From Alphaproteobacteria bacterium (GTDB taxonomy: Bacteria > Pseudomonadota > Alphaproteobacteria > Sphingomonadales > Kordiimonadaceae), in the NCBI GenBank assembly GCA_021774695.1, contig JAJFIU010000048.1, positions 1-64,000 of the forward strand: a stretch of DNA of 64,000 nucleotides, given 5' to 3'. The translations under genes were made by a program, and so were the position numbers. This document shows positions 7,969 to 16,585 of this stretch, one piece after another; position 1 is the first letter of the stretch, and every line of letters starts with the position of its first letter. The notes under the pieces are model-generated. The model saw only the letters and a program-made list of their open reading frames with translations. It made no database searches and was not told the DNA's origin.

Positions 7969-9062
7969 TCGTCAGCCGACGCACCGGTTAAAAAGGTATC
8001 AAGCACTGCACCCTTTATGCGGCCTCGAATAAGGTAACGGTTCAAAAACACAATGATCGCAACTTCCTGATCAGGGAACCGATCAAAAAATGCGGTAAAG
8101 CCTGCTACTTGGCCACTGTGGTGCTGGCTGGCAAGCCCCTTGTAGGGCGTAACGCTCCAGCCAAAGCCGTAGCCTGTGTTCTCACCGCTAGGCAAAATTG
8201 TAGGTGACCACATCGCAGCCTTGGACGCAGCAGATAAGAAATCATCTCTGTATAGGGCTGCGTCCCACTTGGCCAAATCGCCTGCATTGGAAAGAAGCCC
8301 ACCAGCACCAAGCGTCGAGGAAGTTTCGGTGGGGTTGCGGTTGATCAGCACGTTTACTTTATTGACCCAATACCCAGCGGCGCGGCCCGGAATAATCGCC
8401 TCTGGGTCCGCAAGCCGCGTGTGGATCATGCCAAGCGGCCCGAAGATCCGGTCTTGCAACACCCGGCCCAGCGGTTTGCCCTCAATGCGCTCCAGCACCA
8501 TGCTGGCCAGATAATAGCCGGTATTGCTATAGTACCAGCCTTGTCCGGGGGCAAAATCAACCGGCCGCGACTGAGCTATTTTGATAATCTCTTCAGGCGT
8601 CATCCGAAAACGGTAGGCGTCGTAACTGCGAATTTCTTCATAGTCAGGGATGCCCGAGGTGTGATTGAGCAACTGGCCCATGGTCACGCCTATCCACTCG
8701 CTGGGCAGGTAGGGCAGAATTGTGTGGATGGAGTCATCCAGCTTCAGTTTGCCCTCTTCGACCAGAAGCATGGCTGCCGCCGAGACAAATTGCTTGCTGA
8801 TCGAGCCAATCTCAAACACGGTTTTCTCGGACACCGGAACCGCTAGTTCAACATTGGCCATACCGTAAGACTTCAGATGAAGAATTTTACCCCTGGACGC
8901 AACTGCCACTAGACCGCCGGGGATGTTGTGCGTTGCCAGAAATTCCTGCATCCGCGTATCCAGCGCCTCGAGTTTTTCTTGTGGCGGCAGAGTTGGTTGC
9001 GCTGCAGCACCAGTCGCGCCAACGCCAAGTACCAATAGGAAAACCATTTTAAATAAGCGCAT
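7965..9062 (-). CDS. Exported serine hydrolase (class C beta-lactamase/DD-peptidase fold)
   Basis: The 365-residue product has a signal peptide (MRLFKMVFLLVLGVGATGAAA). The catalytic motifs are S87-I-S-K90 and Y178-S-N180, and a later HHSGQVAGF replaces the KTG triad with an H-x-G-like motif. This pattern fits the broad beta-lactamase family that includes D-aminopeptidases, esterases and DD-peptidases; true beta-lactamase activity is not implied. GGAGGG precedes the ATG. It is the last gene of the five-gene minus-strand operon, 36 bases after the TonB_C-like gene. Confidence 0.88.
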   Translation of the reverse strand: MRLFKMVFLLVLGVGATGAAAQPTLPPQEKLEALDTRMQEFLATHNIPGGLVAVASRGKILHLKSYGMANVELAVPVSEKTVFEIGSISKQFVSAAAMLLVEEGKLKLDDSIHTILPYLPSEWIGVTMGQLLNHTSGIPDYEEIRSYDAYRFRMTPEEIIKIAQSRPVDFAPGQGWYYSNTGYYLASMVLERIEGKPLGRVLQDRIFGPLGMIHTRLADPEAIIPGRAAGYWVNKVNVLINRNPTETSSTLGAGGLLSNAGDLAKWDAALYRDDFLSAASKAAMWSPTILPSGENTGYGFGWSVTPYKGLASQHHSGQVAGFTAFFDRFPDQEVAIIVFLNRYLIRGRIKGAVLDTFLTGASADD

Positions 9063-9098
9063 TACCTGCCCTCCTTCGTATATAGTTTGCAGTATAAA

Positions 9099-9983
9099 TC
9101 AGTCCTTTTGATAACACGCCTTGCTGGGCACAGGCACGCCGTTATTAAACCGTATCTCGCACCGCTTCGATGTACCAGTAACGCCCAATTTTCTGCTGCT
9201 GCCAAATGCAGCGTGGTTGCAGGCAAGCTTGCCCAGCCCCTCAACTTGATCGCCGAAAGTAAAGTCCAGCGCCAGGTTTGTGCGCTCAATCGGGGTGCCC
9301 ACATTCAAGAAAGGATTGTACCGCCACCTTTTTAAAGCCCGCAACGCTTCCTTGGAAAAGCTATCTTCTTGCCGGTCCGGCGCCAGCGAAACATTGTTTA
9401 GTTTTCCTTCTTCGGTCACGTCAAATGTCACTGAAACCTGAGATGAAAGTTTTTCCCTATCTGCACGGGCGGGCATGCTAGGCGGTTGGCAACGGGCCAA
9501 ATTCACCAGTGGGTCATTCGGATCACCCGCATGCGACGGCGGCTCGGGCAAAAGACTGGTAACACAGCGTTGTTCACCGTCGAGTGCGTCCACATTCGTA
9601 CCATGTTCAACATAGTTGAACGTTAGCGGCACATCAAATCGCGGCGCTTCGACACCCTCGCTGATATAGGCGAAATACTCCCAGCGCTTCAGCCCTCTTT
9701 CCACGCTTTTTGCAAACGCATTGGCAAACCGCTCATCGCCGTTAGCGGCCTTTGCGCTTGTAACTCGAAAATTTCCGGGTTTTCCTGCGGCCGAAATATC
9801 GAAAAGAACAGCTACCTCCCCTTCCGTTGGAGCACGGCGCACAATGTAAGGAACAGAGGGGTTGATACAATATGCATTTTGCCAGAACGCGTTCGCGGGT
9901 TCTACATTCTGCTGACTAGTTGCTGACGGTGTCACCGCCACAGCAAACATGACGCTTATATATAGTAGCGAAGTCCGTATCAC
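9099..9983 (-). CDS. Exported protein with two TonB_C-like domains
   Basis: The 294-residue product begins with a signal-type hydrophobic segment (SLLYISVMFAVAVTPSAT). Two regions resemble the TonB C-terminal/AgmX-type fold: about 50-120 (GEVAVLFDISAAGKPGNFRV through LKRWEYF) and about 180-240 (QVSVTFDVTEEGKLNNV through LKRWRYNPF). Each has the V-x-F-D-x-x-x-x-G-K core and the ALRALKRWRY helix. It lacks the long N-terminal anchor plus proline-rich linker of a true TonB, so energy transduction is doubtful. It overlaps the upstream deacylase gene by four bases. It may be a periplasmic binding or scaffold partner of the operon's enzymes. Confidence 0.75.
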   Translation of the reverse strand: MIRTSLLYISVMFAVAVTPSATSQQNVEPANAFWQNAYCINPSVPYIVRRAPTEGEVAVLFDISAAGKPGNFRVTSAKAANGDERFANAFAKSVERGLKRWEYFAYISEGVEAPRFDVPLTFNYVEHGTNVDALDGEQRCVTSLLPEPPSHAGDPNDPLVNLARCQPPSMPARADREKLSSQVSVTFDVTEEGKLNNVSLAPDRQEDSFSKEALRALKRWRYNPFLNVGTPIERTNLALDFTFGDQVEGLGKLACNHAAFGSSRKLGVTGTSKRCEIRFNNGVPVPSKACYQKD

Positions 9984-11029
9984 TCTTCGGCAACGATCTT
10001 GCTGACCATGGCAACCGGCTCGCCTTTGCGCATTGGCGGCGTGGCGATCACATAGTTAACCATGCCAGCGAAGGGCGCACGGATCGTCTCGATCGGCTCG
10101 CCGAAAAAGTCAAACAACTGGCCCAATACACCGCCTTTGGCAACCGTATGCCCGCCGCGGACGCTAGCGATAAACATGCCGTCGGCCGGACTGGTGATAA
10201 CACTAAACTCACCCAGCCAAACGGTTGGCTGGGGTGGTCGTTCCTCGCCGGGCAGCATTTTCAGGTGCCGCAGCAGGTTCATGACACCTTCTGCGTTTTT
10301 GCGCACCAGATCGGGCGCGGTTGAGCCAACACGGCCAACTTCGGTGGTCATCGACGGGATGCCGCGGGTCAGCCCGGTCATGTCGGTATAGAGCGACGCA
10401 TCAGCAGGCAGGTTCTCGCGCCGGTCGATCACAATATGGTCCAGCCCAAACGCCAGTGCCATACCCTTGATTTTGGCGTCAAACTCATCATCGCCCGTTA
10501 CCGGCATATAAATATAAGACCGTAAATCTTCATTGCCGTCGCCGCTATGCATATCCACCAGATAGTCCGATTGCTCGATCACCTGGGTTGTGATGGCATG
10601 GGCGATGCGCTGACTTAGGCTGCCGTCGGCCTTGCCCGGATACACCCGGTTCAGGTTGGCGCCGTCCGCCGGACTGTAATAAATAGTGCGCCCAAGAAAA
10701 GACGGCATGTTGGCCACATGTACGATAATAACCGTTCCAGTAAGTTCAGCCGGGTTTACGCGCTTCGCGGCCATTTGCAGCCCCATCACTGGCGCATATT
10801 CATAGCCGTGGGTGCCACCAACCAGCGCAAGTGTGGGGCCTGCTTTCACGCCTGCAATGATAGAAACCGGAATACGGCTTGCGCCGTCGCCGGTGTCGGC
10901 AATTTCAATGAAGCCTGTAGTGCGCGCGCCCTGCACCGCCTTCACGCCGCCCACGTCAATTTGTGCTTGCACTTGTGCTGCCCCTAGCGCCAGCACAGCA
11001 ACGGCAATAGTCTTTGAAAGAATGTTCAT
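9980..11029 (-). CDS. Exported succinylglutamate desuccinylase/aspartoacylase-type deacylase (M14 fold)
   Basis: The start at 11029 (ATG) is chosen because GGAG lies 8 bases upstream and it gives a signal peptide (NILSKTIAVAVLALGAAQVQA); a GTG nine bases earlier is the alternative. The mature protein has the AstE/AspA carboxypeptidase-like zinc motifs: GGTHGYEYAP (H plus E), NLNRVYPG and YLVDMHSGDGNED (H). A barrel-like C-terminal domain follows. Family members remove acyl groups from N-acyl amino acids, which needs further experimental definition here only as to substrate. It lies 15 bases after the P1 peptidase gene. Export is unusual for this normally cytoplasmic family. Confidence 0.85.
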   Translation of the reverse strand: MNILSKTIAVAVLALGAAQVQAQIDVGGVKAVQGARTTGFIEIADTGDGASRIPVSIIAGVKAGPTLALVGGTHGYEYAPVMGLQMAAKRVNPAELTGTVIIVHVANMPSFLGRTIYYSPADGANLNRVYPGKADGSLSQRIAHAITTQVIEQSDYLVDMHSGDGNEDLRSYIYMPVTGDDEFDAKIKGMALAFGLDHIVIDRRENLPADASLYTDMTGLTRGIPSMTTEVGRVGSTAPDLVRKNAEGVMNLLRHLKMLPGEERPPQPTVWLGEFSVITSPADGMFIASVRGGHTVAKGGVLGQLFDFFGEPIETIRAPFAGMVNYVIATPPMRKGEPVAMVSKIVAEE

Positions 11030-11044
11030 CTGGATCACTCCAAT

Positions 11045-12265
11045 CTATTTACGCATCATAATCTGTTTTACTTGGTCTTCCGGCAATTCCGGCACACGAA
11101 TGCCGCCGATACCAACTGTCGTTTCCGCCGCCACCATAGCGTTAACAATCGCCTCTTCTGTTGCATTTGCGACAACCCTGAAAATTACTGACAAATGATT
11201 GTTGGCCACCATCTTAACACTGGACATCGCATTTTCATCGATATCACCGTCACCAGCCGTGGAAAAAGCGATGAATATGTCGCCGGATCCATCGCCGCTT
11301 GTTGCCCCGAGCCGGCCTAACGCCAACGAAGGGCGCTTGGCCACACGTTTTAGCTGATGCGGCAACAACGGCATGTCTGTGGCAACAATGATGATGATGG
11401 AACCATCCCGGGTTTTTTCGGAGATCATCTCGTTCGCGGTTGCCTTACTACAGTAGGGAAACCACGTATTGTGCCGCGGTATAGCCCGATCAGAATAGCA
11501 TATAGGCGCCGCGGCCAATTTGTCGTCCATGGTAATGCCATCAAGGCGCAACTCGCTCCGGCGTCCATAATTGCACTGCACCAAAACACCCACTGTGTAG
11601 GTTTTGCCGCCTTGCTTGAAAACCCGGGAAGCTGTACCAATACCGCCCTTAAATCCGTTGCACACCATGCCGGTGCCGCCGCCGACTACGCCCTCTTCGA
11701 CTGGGCCATCATCAGCAATTGCCATGGCCTCAAGCGCATGGGCCTTTGTCACGTGAAATCCGTTGATGTCGTTGAGAACACCGTCGTAAGTTTCGGCAAC
11801 AACAGGCGCGTGCCAAATGGCAGGCCAGCCATGGTCAACCATCCAGCCAACGGCGGCATCGCGCACAACGCCGACGCTGTGGGTATTGGTAATCAATATG
11901 GGGCCGTCAACAATACCGCGCTCTTCAAGCCATGTTGTGCCAGTCATCTCACCGGACGCATTCAGCGTAAACCATGCGCCGAACACCGGGCTGGTTGAAT
12001 TTTTCCCGCGCGGATGCACGGCAGTAACGCCGGTTCGCACTGGGCCTTCGCCTACTTTTAACACCCCGTCGCCGCTGATCAGCGTGACATGGCCAACCTC
12101 AACACCGACAACATCGGTAATTGCATTAAGTGCACCCGGTGTCCCCTCAAAGGGAATACCCAGATCCCGTGCACGCACTTCGCTGCTGTCCTGCGCGGCC
12201 ACGCAGCCCTGTGCGGCCACAACCAAAACGACCACGGTAGCTAATGTGCTTTTGAAAACACTCAT
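11045..12265 (-). CDS. Exported P1 (S58, DmpA-type) peptidase
   Basis: The 406-residue protein has a signal peptide (SVFKSTLATVVVLVVAAQG) possibly with a lipobox-like LVVAAQGC. It contains the DmpA signatures GVTAVHPRG, NTHSVGVVRD, GGGTGMVCNGFKGGIGTASR and the autocleavage site RDGSIIIIVATD, where cleavage is expected between G288 and S289 to expose the Ser/Thr-type nucleophile. DmpA acts as an L-aminopeptidase/D-amino-acid esterase-amidase, and relatives cleave beta-peptides. Its ATG overlaps the stop of the upstream serine hydrolase by one base (TAATG), giving translational coupling. Confidence 0.92.
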   Translation of the reverse strand: MSVFKSTLATVVVLVVAAQGCVAAQDSSEVRARDLGIPFEGTPGALNAITDVVGVEVGHVTLISGDGVLKVGEGPVRTGVTAVHPRGKNSTSPVFGAWFTLNASGEMTGTTWLEERGIVDGPILITNTHSVGVVRDAAVGWMVDHGWPAIWHAPVVAETYDGVLNDINGFHVTKAHALEAMAIADDGPVEEGVVGGGTGMVCNGFKGGIGTASRVFKQGGKTYTVGVLVQCNYGRRSELRLDGITMDDKLAAAPICYSDRAIPRHNTWFPYCSKATANEMISEKTRDGSIIIIVATDMPLLPHQLKRVAKRPSLALGRLGATSGDGSGDIFIAFSTAGDGDIDENAMSSVKMVANNHLSVIFRVVANATEEAIVNAMVAAETTVGIGGIRVPELPEDQVKQIMMRK

Positions 12266-13719
12266 TAGTATTCAACCCTATCAGACCAGTTTACACCCAC
12301 ACGGATGCGCTGCGCATTACCATCTGCGCCCATTTCAAACGAAACAAGCTCACCAACTGCACGGCCACCGTTTTTACCCGTAAGGATGAAAGTGCCATCG
12401 CCGGCAGGCTGAAGTGTGAGTAAACCTTCTTTGGGATTAGACGCCGTTGGGTTTATCACAACTAGCTTGCCTTCAAGTGTCATGACATGACTATCCCCCC
12501 ATTGTGAGCGGTATGTCCCTTCATATTTGCGCCATTCCGGCTCGCCCGGCATGCCTTCCTCGCCTTTAACAGCTTTGGCTATCGCTGGTGCGATCCAATC
12601 AAAAGCCCGTGCGCGAACAGTGTAGGCAGGTCCGCCCAAAGCATTTGTGAAGACAACAACGCCCACTTTGGCTTTTGCGTCAATGCTGGTGTTGGTAATG
12701 TATCCTGGATACCCGCCACCGTGGCCAATCAGGTCTCTGCCTTTGTAGCGGTTAATGCCAAAGCCAAGCCCCCAACCGCCGTCCCAGTCAGGCAGAACCC
12801 ATTGCACCCGCTGCATCTCGCGCAGGGTGTTAGCGTTCAATATTTCGGTCTCGTTTCCGGCGCGCAGGCGAAACTGCCAGGAGATAAATTTTGCCATATC
12901 AGTAACCGAAGAAGACACGCCCGTGGCTGCTGCCATACCGCGCGCATCAATAAACGGCATCACCTCTCGTGTCCCATCCGGCATCCTGCGGCCGTAACCG
13001 GTTGCAAGGGCGGCGCCGTGGCCTGATGGAAACACCACACTTGTCTGTTCCATACCGAGCACGTTGATGATATTTTTCTGCACATAATCTGCAAACGGTT
13101 GCTTCGAAACAGTTGCCACTATTTCGCCAGCCAACGTGAGGGCAAAATTAGAATACTTCCAGCGGTTTTCTGTCGGGAAGGCGGTCTCAAGACCAAAAAC
13201 CCTTTTCTTCACTTCATCAATCGTGGGGAAGTTGAAATCCTGCCAGTAAGCTGAACCAATCTCGCGCGGCAAGCCGGATGTGTGCGTGATCAAATGCCGG
13301 ATGGTAATTGGCCGGTCGCCTGCGTGGTCGTCTTTGATATTAAACCAGGGCAAATATTTTACGATCGGATCGTCCAGATCAAGCTTGCCTGCCTCTTGCA
13401 GACGCATCAGCGCAATGGATGTGAATAATTTCGAATGGGAGGCAATTCGAAAAATGGTCCCCGATTCCATTGGCTTTTCTGCTGCAACGTCTGCGTATCC
13501 AAAGCCCTTGGCATAAACCAGTTCCTGATCATAAACGATGGCAATGCTTACGCCGGGCTGGCCGTCATATGCCATATGGGCTTCCAGCCATGCTTCTAAA
13601 AGGGCTATGTTGCTGGCGACGTCCGGGTGGTTTGCCAATTTGCTTTGTTGCGCCGATACGGCAATCGCCGTGCTCATGCACAACCCAACTACAATGATAA
13701 TACGCTTTAGAACTGACAT
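12265..13719 (-). CDS. Exported serine hydrolase (beta-lactamase fold) with C-terminal accessory domain
   Basis: The 484-residue product starts at the ATG at 13719, supported by GGGGGA just upstream and a signal peptide (SVLKRIIIVVGLCMSTAIAVSAQ). Catalytic motifs are S94-H-S-K97 and Y189-S-N191, with GHGGGYPGY standing in for the KTG motif. Residues ~380-484 form a beta-rich lipocalin-like tail common in this family. Relatives include D-amino-acid peptidases and esterases. It is the first gene of the five-gene operon. Confidence 0.88.
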   Translation of the reverse strand: MSVLKRIIIVVGLCMSTAIAVSAQQSKLANHPDVASNIALLEAWLEAHMAYDGQPGVSIAIVYDQELVYAKGFGYADVAAEKPMESGTIFRIASHSKLFTSIALMRLQEAGKLDLDDPIVKYLPWFNIKDDHAGDRPITIRHLITHTSGLPREIGSAYWQDFNFPTIDEVKKRVFGLETAFPTENRWKYSNFALTLAGEIVATVSKQPFADYVQKNIINVLGMEQTSVVFPSGHGAALATGYGRRMPDGTREVMPFIDARGMAAATGVSSSVTDMAKFISWQFRLRAGNETEILNANTLREMQRVQWVLPDWDGGWGLGFGINRYKGRDLIGHGGGYPGYITNTSIDAKAKVGVVVFTNALGGPAYTVRARAFDWIAPAIAKAVKGEEGMPGEPEWRKYEGTYRSQWGDSHVMTLEGKLVVINPTASNPKEGLLTLQPAGDGTFILTGKNGGRAVGELVSFEMGADGNAQRIRVGVNWSDRVEY

Positions 13720-14045
13720 AAAATCCCCCTTTATTCTGTTCCATATGCCCCATATTCGGACCTGCACGCTGTGTTGTAAAACCAGCCACTGACTTGCTCG
13801 CCGCAGATACCGCCAACCAAGATGCCATATTTTGGGCCCAACACAGGAAATATTTTCTACGCTCCCCATGCAAATACTAAAAGACTACTGTTCGATTTTG
13901 AACATTTTTCAGATATGCGTTTTTGCTAGCCTGGCTTGCTGCTGCCTCCAGCACATTAAGCCATTGTTGTTTAATGATATTTATGTGACGACCTTTTGGC
14001 GCACGCCTTGCTTAGTTTATTAAAACGCAAATGCAGGAGGATTGT
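13720..14045. other. Divergent promoter region, no gene seen
   Basis: This gap separates the five-gene operon (leftward) from the FtsX-type permease (rightward). I see no convincing ORF. A small hairpin, TGTTC / GAACA followed by TTTTT (about 13889-13909), could be a weak terminator or operator. The AGGAGG Shine-Dalgarno of the permease lies at its right end (14035-14040). Confidence 0.4.
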
Positions 14046-16505
14046 ATGTTTGGCAGTTATGTGAAGGTGGCGATGCGGGTATTTATGCGCAACAAGCTTT
14101 TTAGCCTGATCAATATTGGCGGATTAACTATCGGCTTGGCCGCTGCCTTTTTCATCATCCTGTTTGTCAAAAGCGAAGTTGGTTACGATACATGGCTACC
14201 GGCCGCCGACCGCACCTTCACCATAGAAACAACCTATGCACCGCCCGGACGCGCGCCTAAAACGCTGGCCAGAACACCGCTTGAACTAAAAGCTTCGATG
14301 AGCAAAGATTTTCCTGAAATCGAGAATTTTACACGCTTGTATGCGGGCACTGCGCCGATCAAAATCGGCGATAATCAATTCGCTGAACCTGCATTTCGGA
14401 TCGAAGAAACATTCTTCGATGTATTTGACCTTTCGTTCAAAGAAGGCAACGCCGCAAGTGCGCTGGCTGCAGCTGGGTCCGTGGTTATCACCGAAGAAGC
14501 TGCGGCTAAATATTTTACCGGCAAAAACGCAGTCGATCAGGTGATCACCATCGGCGGCACCGATTACCGTGTCTCGGGCGTTCTTGCCTCCGTGCCCGGC
14601 AAAACCCATCTGGACTTCCAAATACTACTGTTTGATGGCCCCGGCTCACTTGATATCGACTTCATCGATTGGACATCAGCCCGCGTATACAGCTATTTTA
14701 CGCTCGCTGACGGTGCCTCCGTTTCTGCATTAGAGAACAGCACGGCGGCATTTCTGGACGCCAACGCATTCTTCTCACCGGACAGCTGGCGCGAGTTGAC
14801 CGCAAGCTCGGTGATGGCGCTGGGTTTTTTACCAGTGGGCGATATCCATTTGTATCAGCAAGGCGAAAACCCAATTGCGCCGGGCGGAAGCTCAACTTTA
14901 GTGTTTGGTTTTATCGGTATTGCGGCACTTATTTTGGCGATGGCGGGGATCAATTTTGTCAACTTGTCCACCGCGCATGCAACGACGCGCGAGAAAGAGA
15001 CAGCGCTGCGCAAACTATCCGGTGCCAGCCGCAGCCAACTCATTGCTCGTCAACTCTTGGAGGCAACCCTGCTGGTTAGTGTCGCCTGCCTTATTGCGCT
15101 TTCCCTCACCGAAATATTTGCACCAATCGTATTTAACTGGATTGGCATGAACGGCTTTGAAAATGTTGAGTTTGATGGTTCCTTCTTGATGATAGCCGCC
15201 GCTTCCAGCCTGTCCACAGCCCTGTTGGCAGCGCTTTACCCGGCGATACAGCTATCGTCAAAATCGCTTTCTTCGGTTTTTTCCGGTGGACGCTCAGCAT
15301 CACCGAAGACTGCCCGGTTCCGGCTTGGTCTTATATTGGCTCAGTATATCATCTCGATAGCATTGGTGATTGTCGCGGGCCATTTTTACCTGCAAACCCG
15401 GTTTGCCACATCGATGGACCTGGGCTTTAGCGCTGATAATGTTGTGACTTATTGGGGCCTTCGAGGCGCGCCAGACGCGCAGGCGCAGCAGGCGTTGCTG
15501 GCGAACGTCAAAACGCTGCCCGGCGTTACCTCTGCAACCCGCATGGCGCAGCTTCCCGGTGGCGGGGGGCAAAATAATGTTGGCATGACGCCGGTGGGTG
15601 CAGGCTCTGCTGCTGACGCTGTATCAGTGCAGGCAGTTGCGAGCGACATTGGCTTCGATACCACGCTCGATATGACGCTGCTGGCAGGGCGCGCTTTTTC
15701 AGCTGAACGAAATGTGGACACACTGGCAATCAATGTTGAGACCCGCGCTGCGTTGAACGACTATTCAACGTCAATTATCATCAACCAACTTGCGGCACAG
15801 GCACTTGGCTTCAATAACCCCGCCGATGCACTGGGGAAAACTTTCCAGATGCAGGACTATCTGGACGGCACCGTTTTGGTGGAAGTTGTCGGCGTGGCTA
15901 AAGATGCCCATTTCCAGACCATTCACAGCCCGCTGGTGCCGATGTTGTTCATCAATGCTGAGCCTTTTTACAATGCCCTCACGATCAAATTGACACCAGA
16001 AAACCGCCAGAAAACCCTCGCCGCGCTTGATGCGCTGTGGGAAAATTATGTGCCGGCGGTGCCTGTATTAAAAACCTATCTGCGCGAAGACCTGGCCGAG
16101 CAATATGCCCTTGAGGACCGCCTAACCCAGGTGTTCAGCGTGTTTGCAGCCCTTGCTGTCGTCATTGCCTTTATGGGTATCTTTGGCCTTGCGGCTTTCA
16201 ATGTTGAGCGCCGCACCAAAGAAGTGGGCATTAGAAAAATACTGGGGGCGACGGTGACAGAAATTATCCAGCTGTTCGTGTGGCAGTTTTCCAAGCCGGT
16301 TCTGTGGGCCAGCATTGTCGCCTGGCCGATTGCGGGCCTGTTGGTTCAAAATTGGCTGGAGGGTTTCGCCTACCGCATTGATTTGATACCACTGGTGTTC
16401 ATAAGTGCAGGCGGCACGGTTTTACTGATTGCCGCCCTTACGGTTGCCAGCCACGCCGCCCGCGCCGCGATGGTCAACCCGATTTTAGCCCTTCGTCACG
16501 AATGA
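14046..16505 (+). CDS. ABC transporter permease, MacB/FtsX type (no adjacent ATPase)
   Basis: The start is placed at the ATG at 14046, five bases after a perfect AGGAGG; an upstream ATG at 14031 lies inside that site's leader. The 819-residue protein has an N-terminal membrane helix (NKLFSLINIGGLTIGLAAAFFIILFV), a MacB_PCD periplasmic domain (about 45-240), an FtsX domain with three helices (about 280-400), a second periplasmic domain, and a final FtsX domain (about 670-815, ending NPILALRHE). Relatives pair with a LolD/MacB-like ATPase for lipoprotein or peptide export. No ATPase or membrane-fusion gene is adjacent, so the partner must be elsewhere. Confidence 0.9.
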   Translation: MFGSYVKVAMRVFMRNKLFSLINIGGLTIGLAAAFFIILFVKSEVGYDTWLPAADRTFTIETTYAPPGRAPKTLARTPLELKASMSKDFPEIENFTRLYAGTAPIKIGDNQFAEPAFRIEETFFDVFDLSFKEGNAASALAAAGSVVITEEAAAKYFTGKNAVDQVITIGGTDYRVSGVLASVPGKTHLDFQILLFDGPGSLDIDFIDWTSARVYSYFTLADGASVSALENSTAAFLDANAFFSPDSWRELTASSVMALGFLPVGDIHLYQQGENPIAPGGSSTLVFGFIGIAALILAMAGINFVNLSTAHATTREKETALRKLSGASRSQLIARQLLEATLLVSVACLIALSLTEIFAPIVFNWIGMNGFENVEFDGSFLMIAAASSLSTALLAALYPAIQLSSKSLSSVFSGGRSASPKTARFRLGLILAQYIISIALVIVAGHFYLQTRFATSMDLGFSADNVVTYWGLRGAPDAQAQQALLANVKTLPGVTSATRMAQLPGGGGQNNVGMTPVGAGSAADAVSVQAVASDIGFDTTLDMTLLAGRAFSAERNVDTLAINVETRAALNDYSTSIIINQLAAQALGFNNPADALGKTFQMQDYLDGTVLVEVVGVAKDAHFQTIHSPLVPMLFINAEPFYNALTIKLTPENRQKTLAALDALWENYVPAVPVLKTYLREDLAEQYALEDRLTQVFSVFAALAVVIAFMGIFGLAAFNVERRTKEVGIRKILGATVTEIIQLFVWQFSKPVLWASIVAWPIAGLLVQNWLEGFAYRIDLIPLVFISAGGTVLLIAALTVASHAARAAMVNPILALRHE

Positions 16506-16521
16506 GGCTAGTTCGAAAAAG

Positions 16522-16555
16522 CCATATACTTGTAACTACGTGAACCATATACTTG
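16522..16555. promoter_or_regulatory. Direct repeat CCATATACTTG x2 upstream of serine hydrolase
   Basis: The 11-base unit CCATATACTTG occurs at 16522-16532 and again at 16545-16555, 23 bases apart start to start, about two helical turns. It lies between the permease stop and the serine hydrolase start. Such phased repeats often bind an activator, but no regulator is known here. Confidence 0.5.
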
Positions 16556-16585
16556 CTCCGACCTATTAAAACAGACGGGGCGACG

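Noticed and set aside
9099-9983. Annotation as a true TonB energy transducer
   Set aside because: No ExbB/ExbD genes nearby, no membrane anchor with proline-rich spacer, and two C-terminal-like domains instead of one.
11357-11998. 213-codon ORF opposite the P1 peptidase
   Set aside because: The P1 peptidase has full family motifs, so this long antisense frame is a coding shadow.
12265-13719. Calling the serine hydrolases beta-lactamases (resistance genes)
   Set aside because: They have the fold and S-x-x-K but lack a canonical KTG motif, and their operon context points to peptide or amide hydrolysis.
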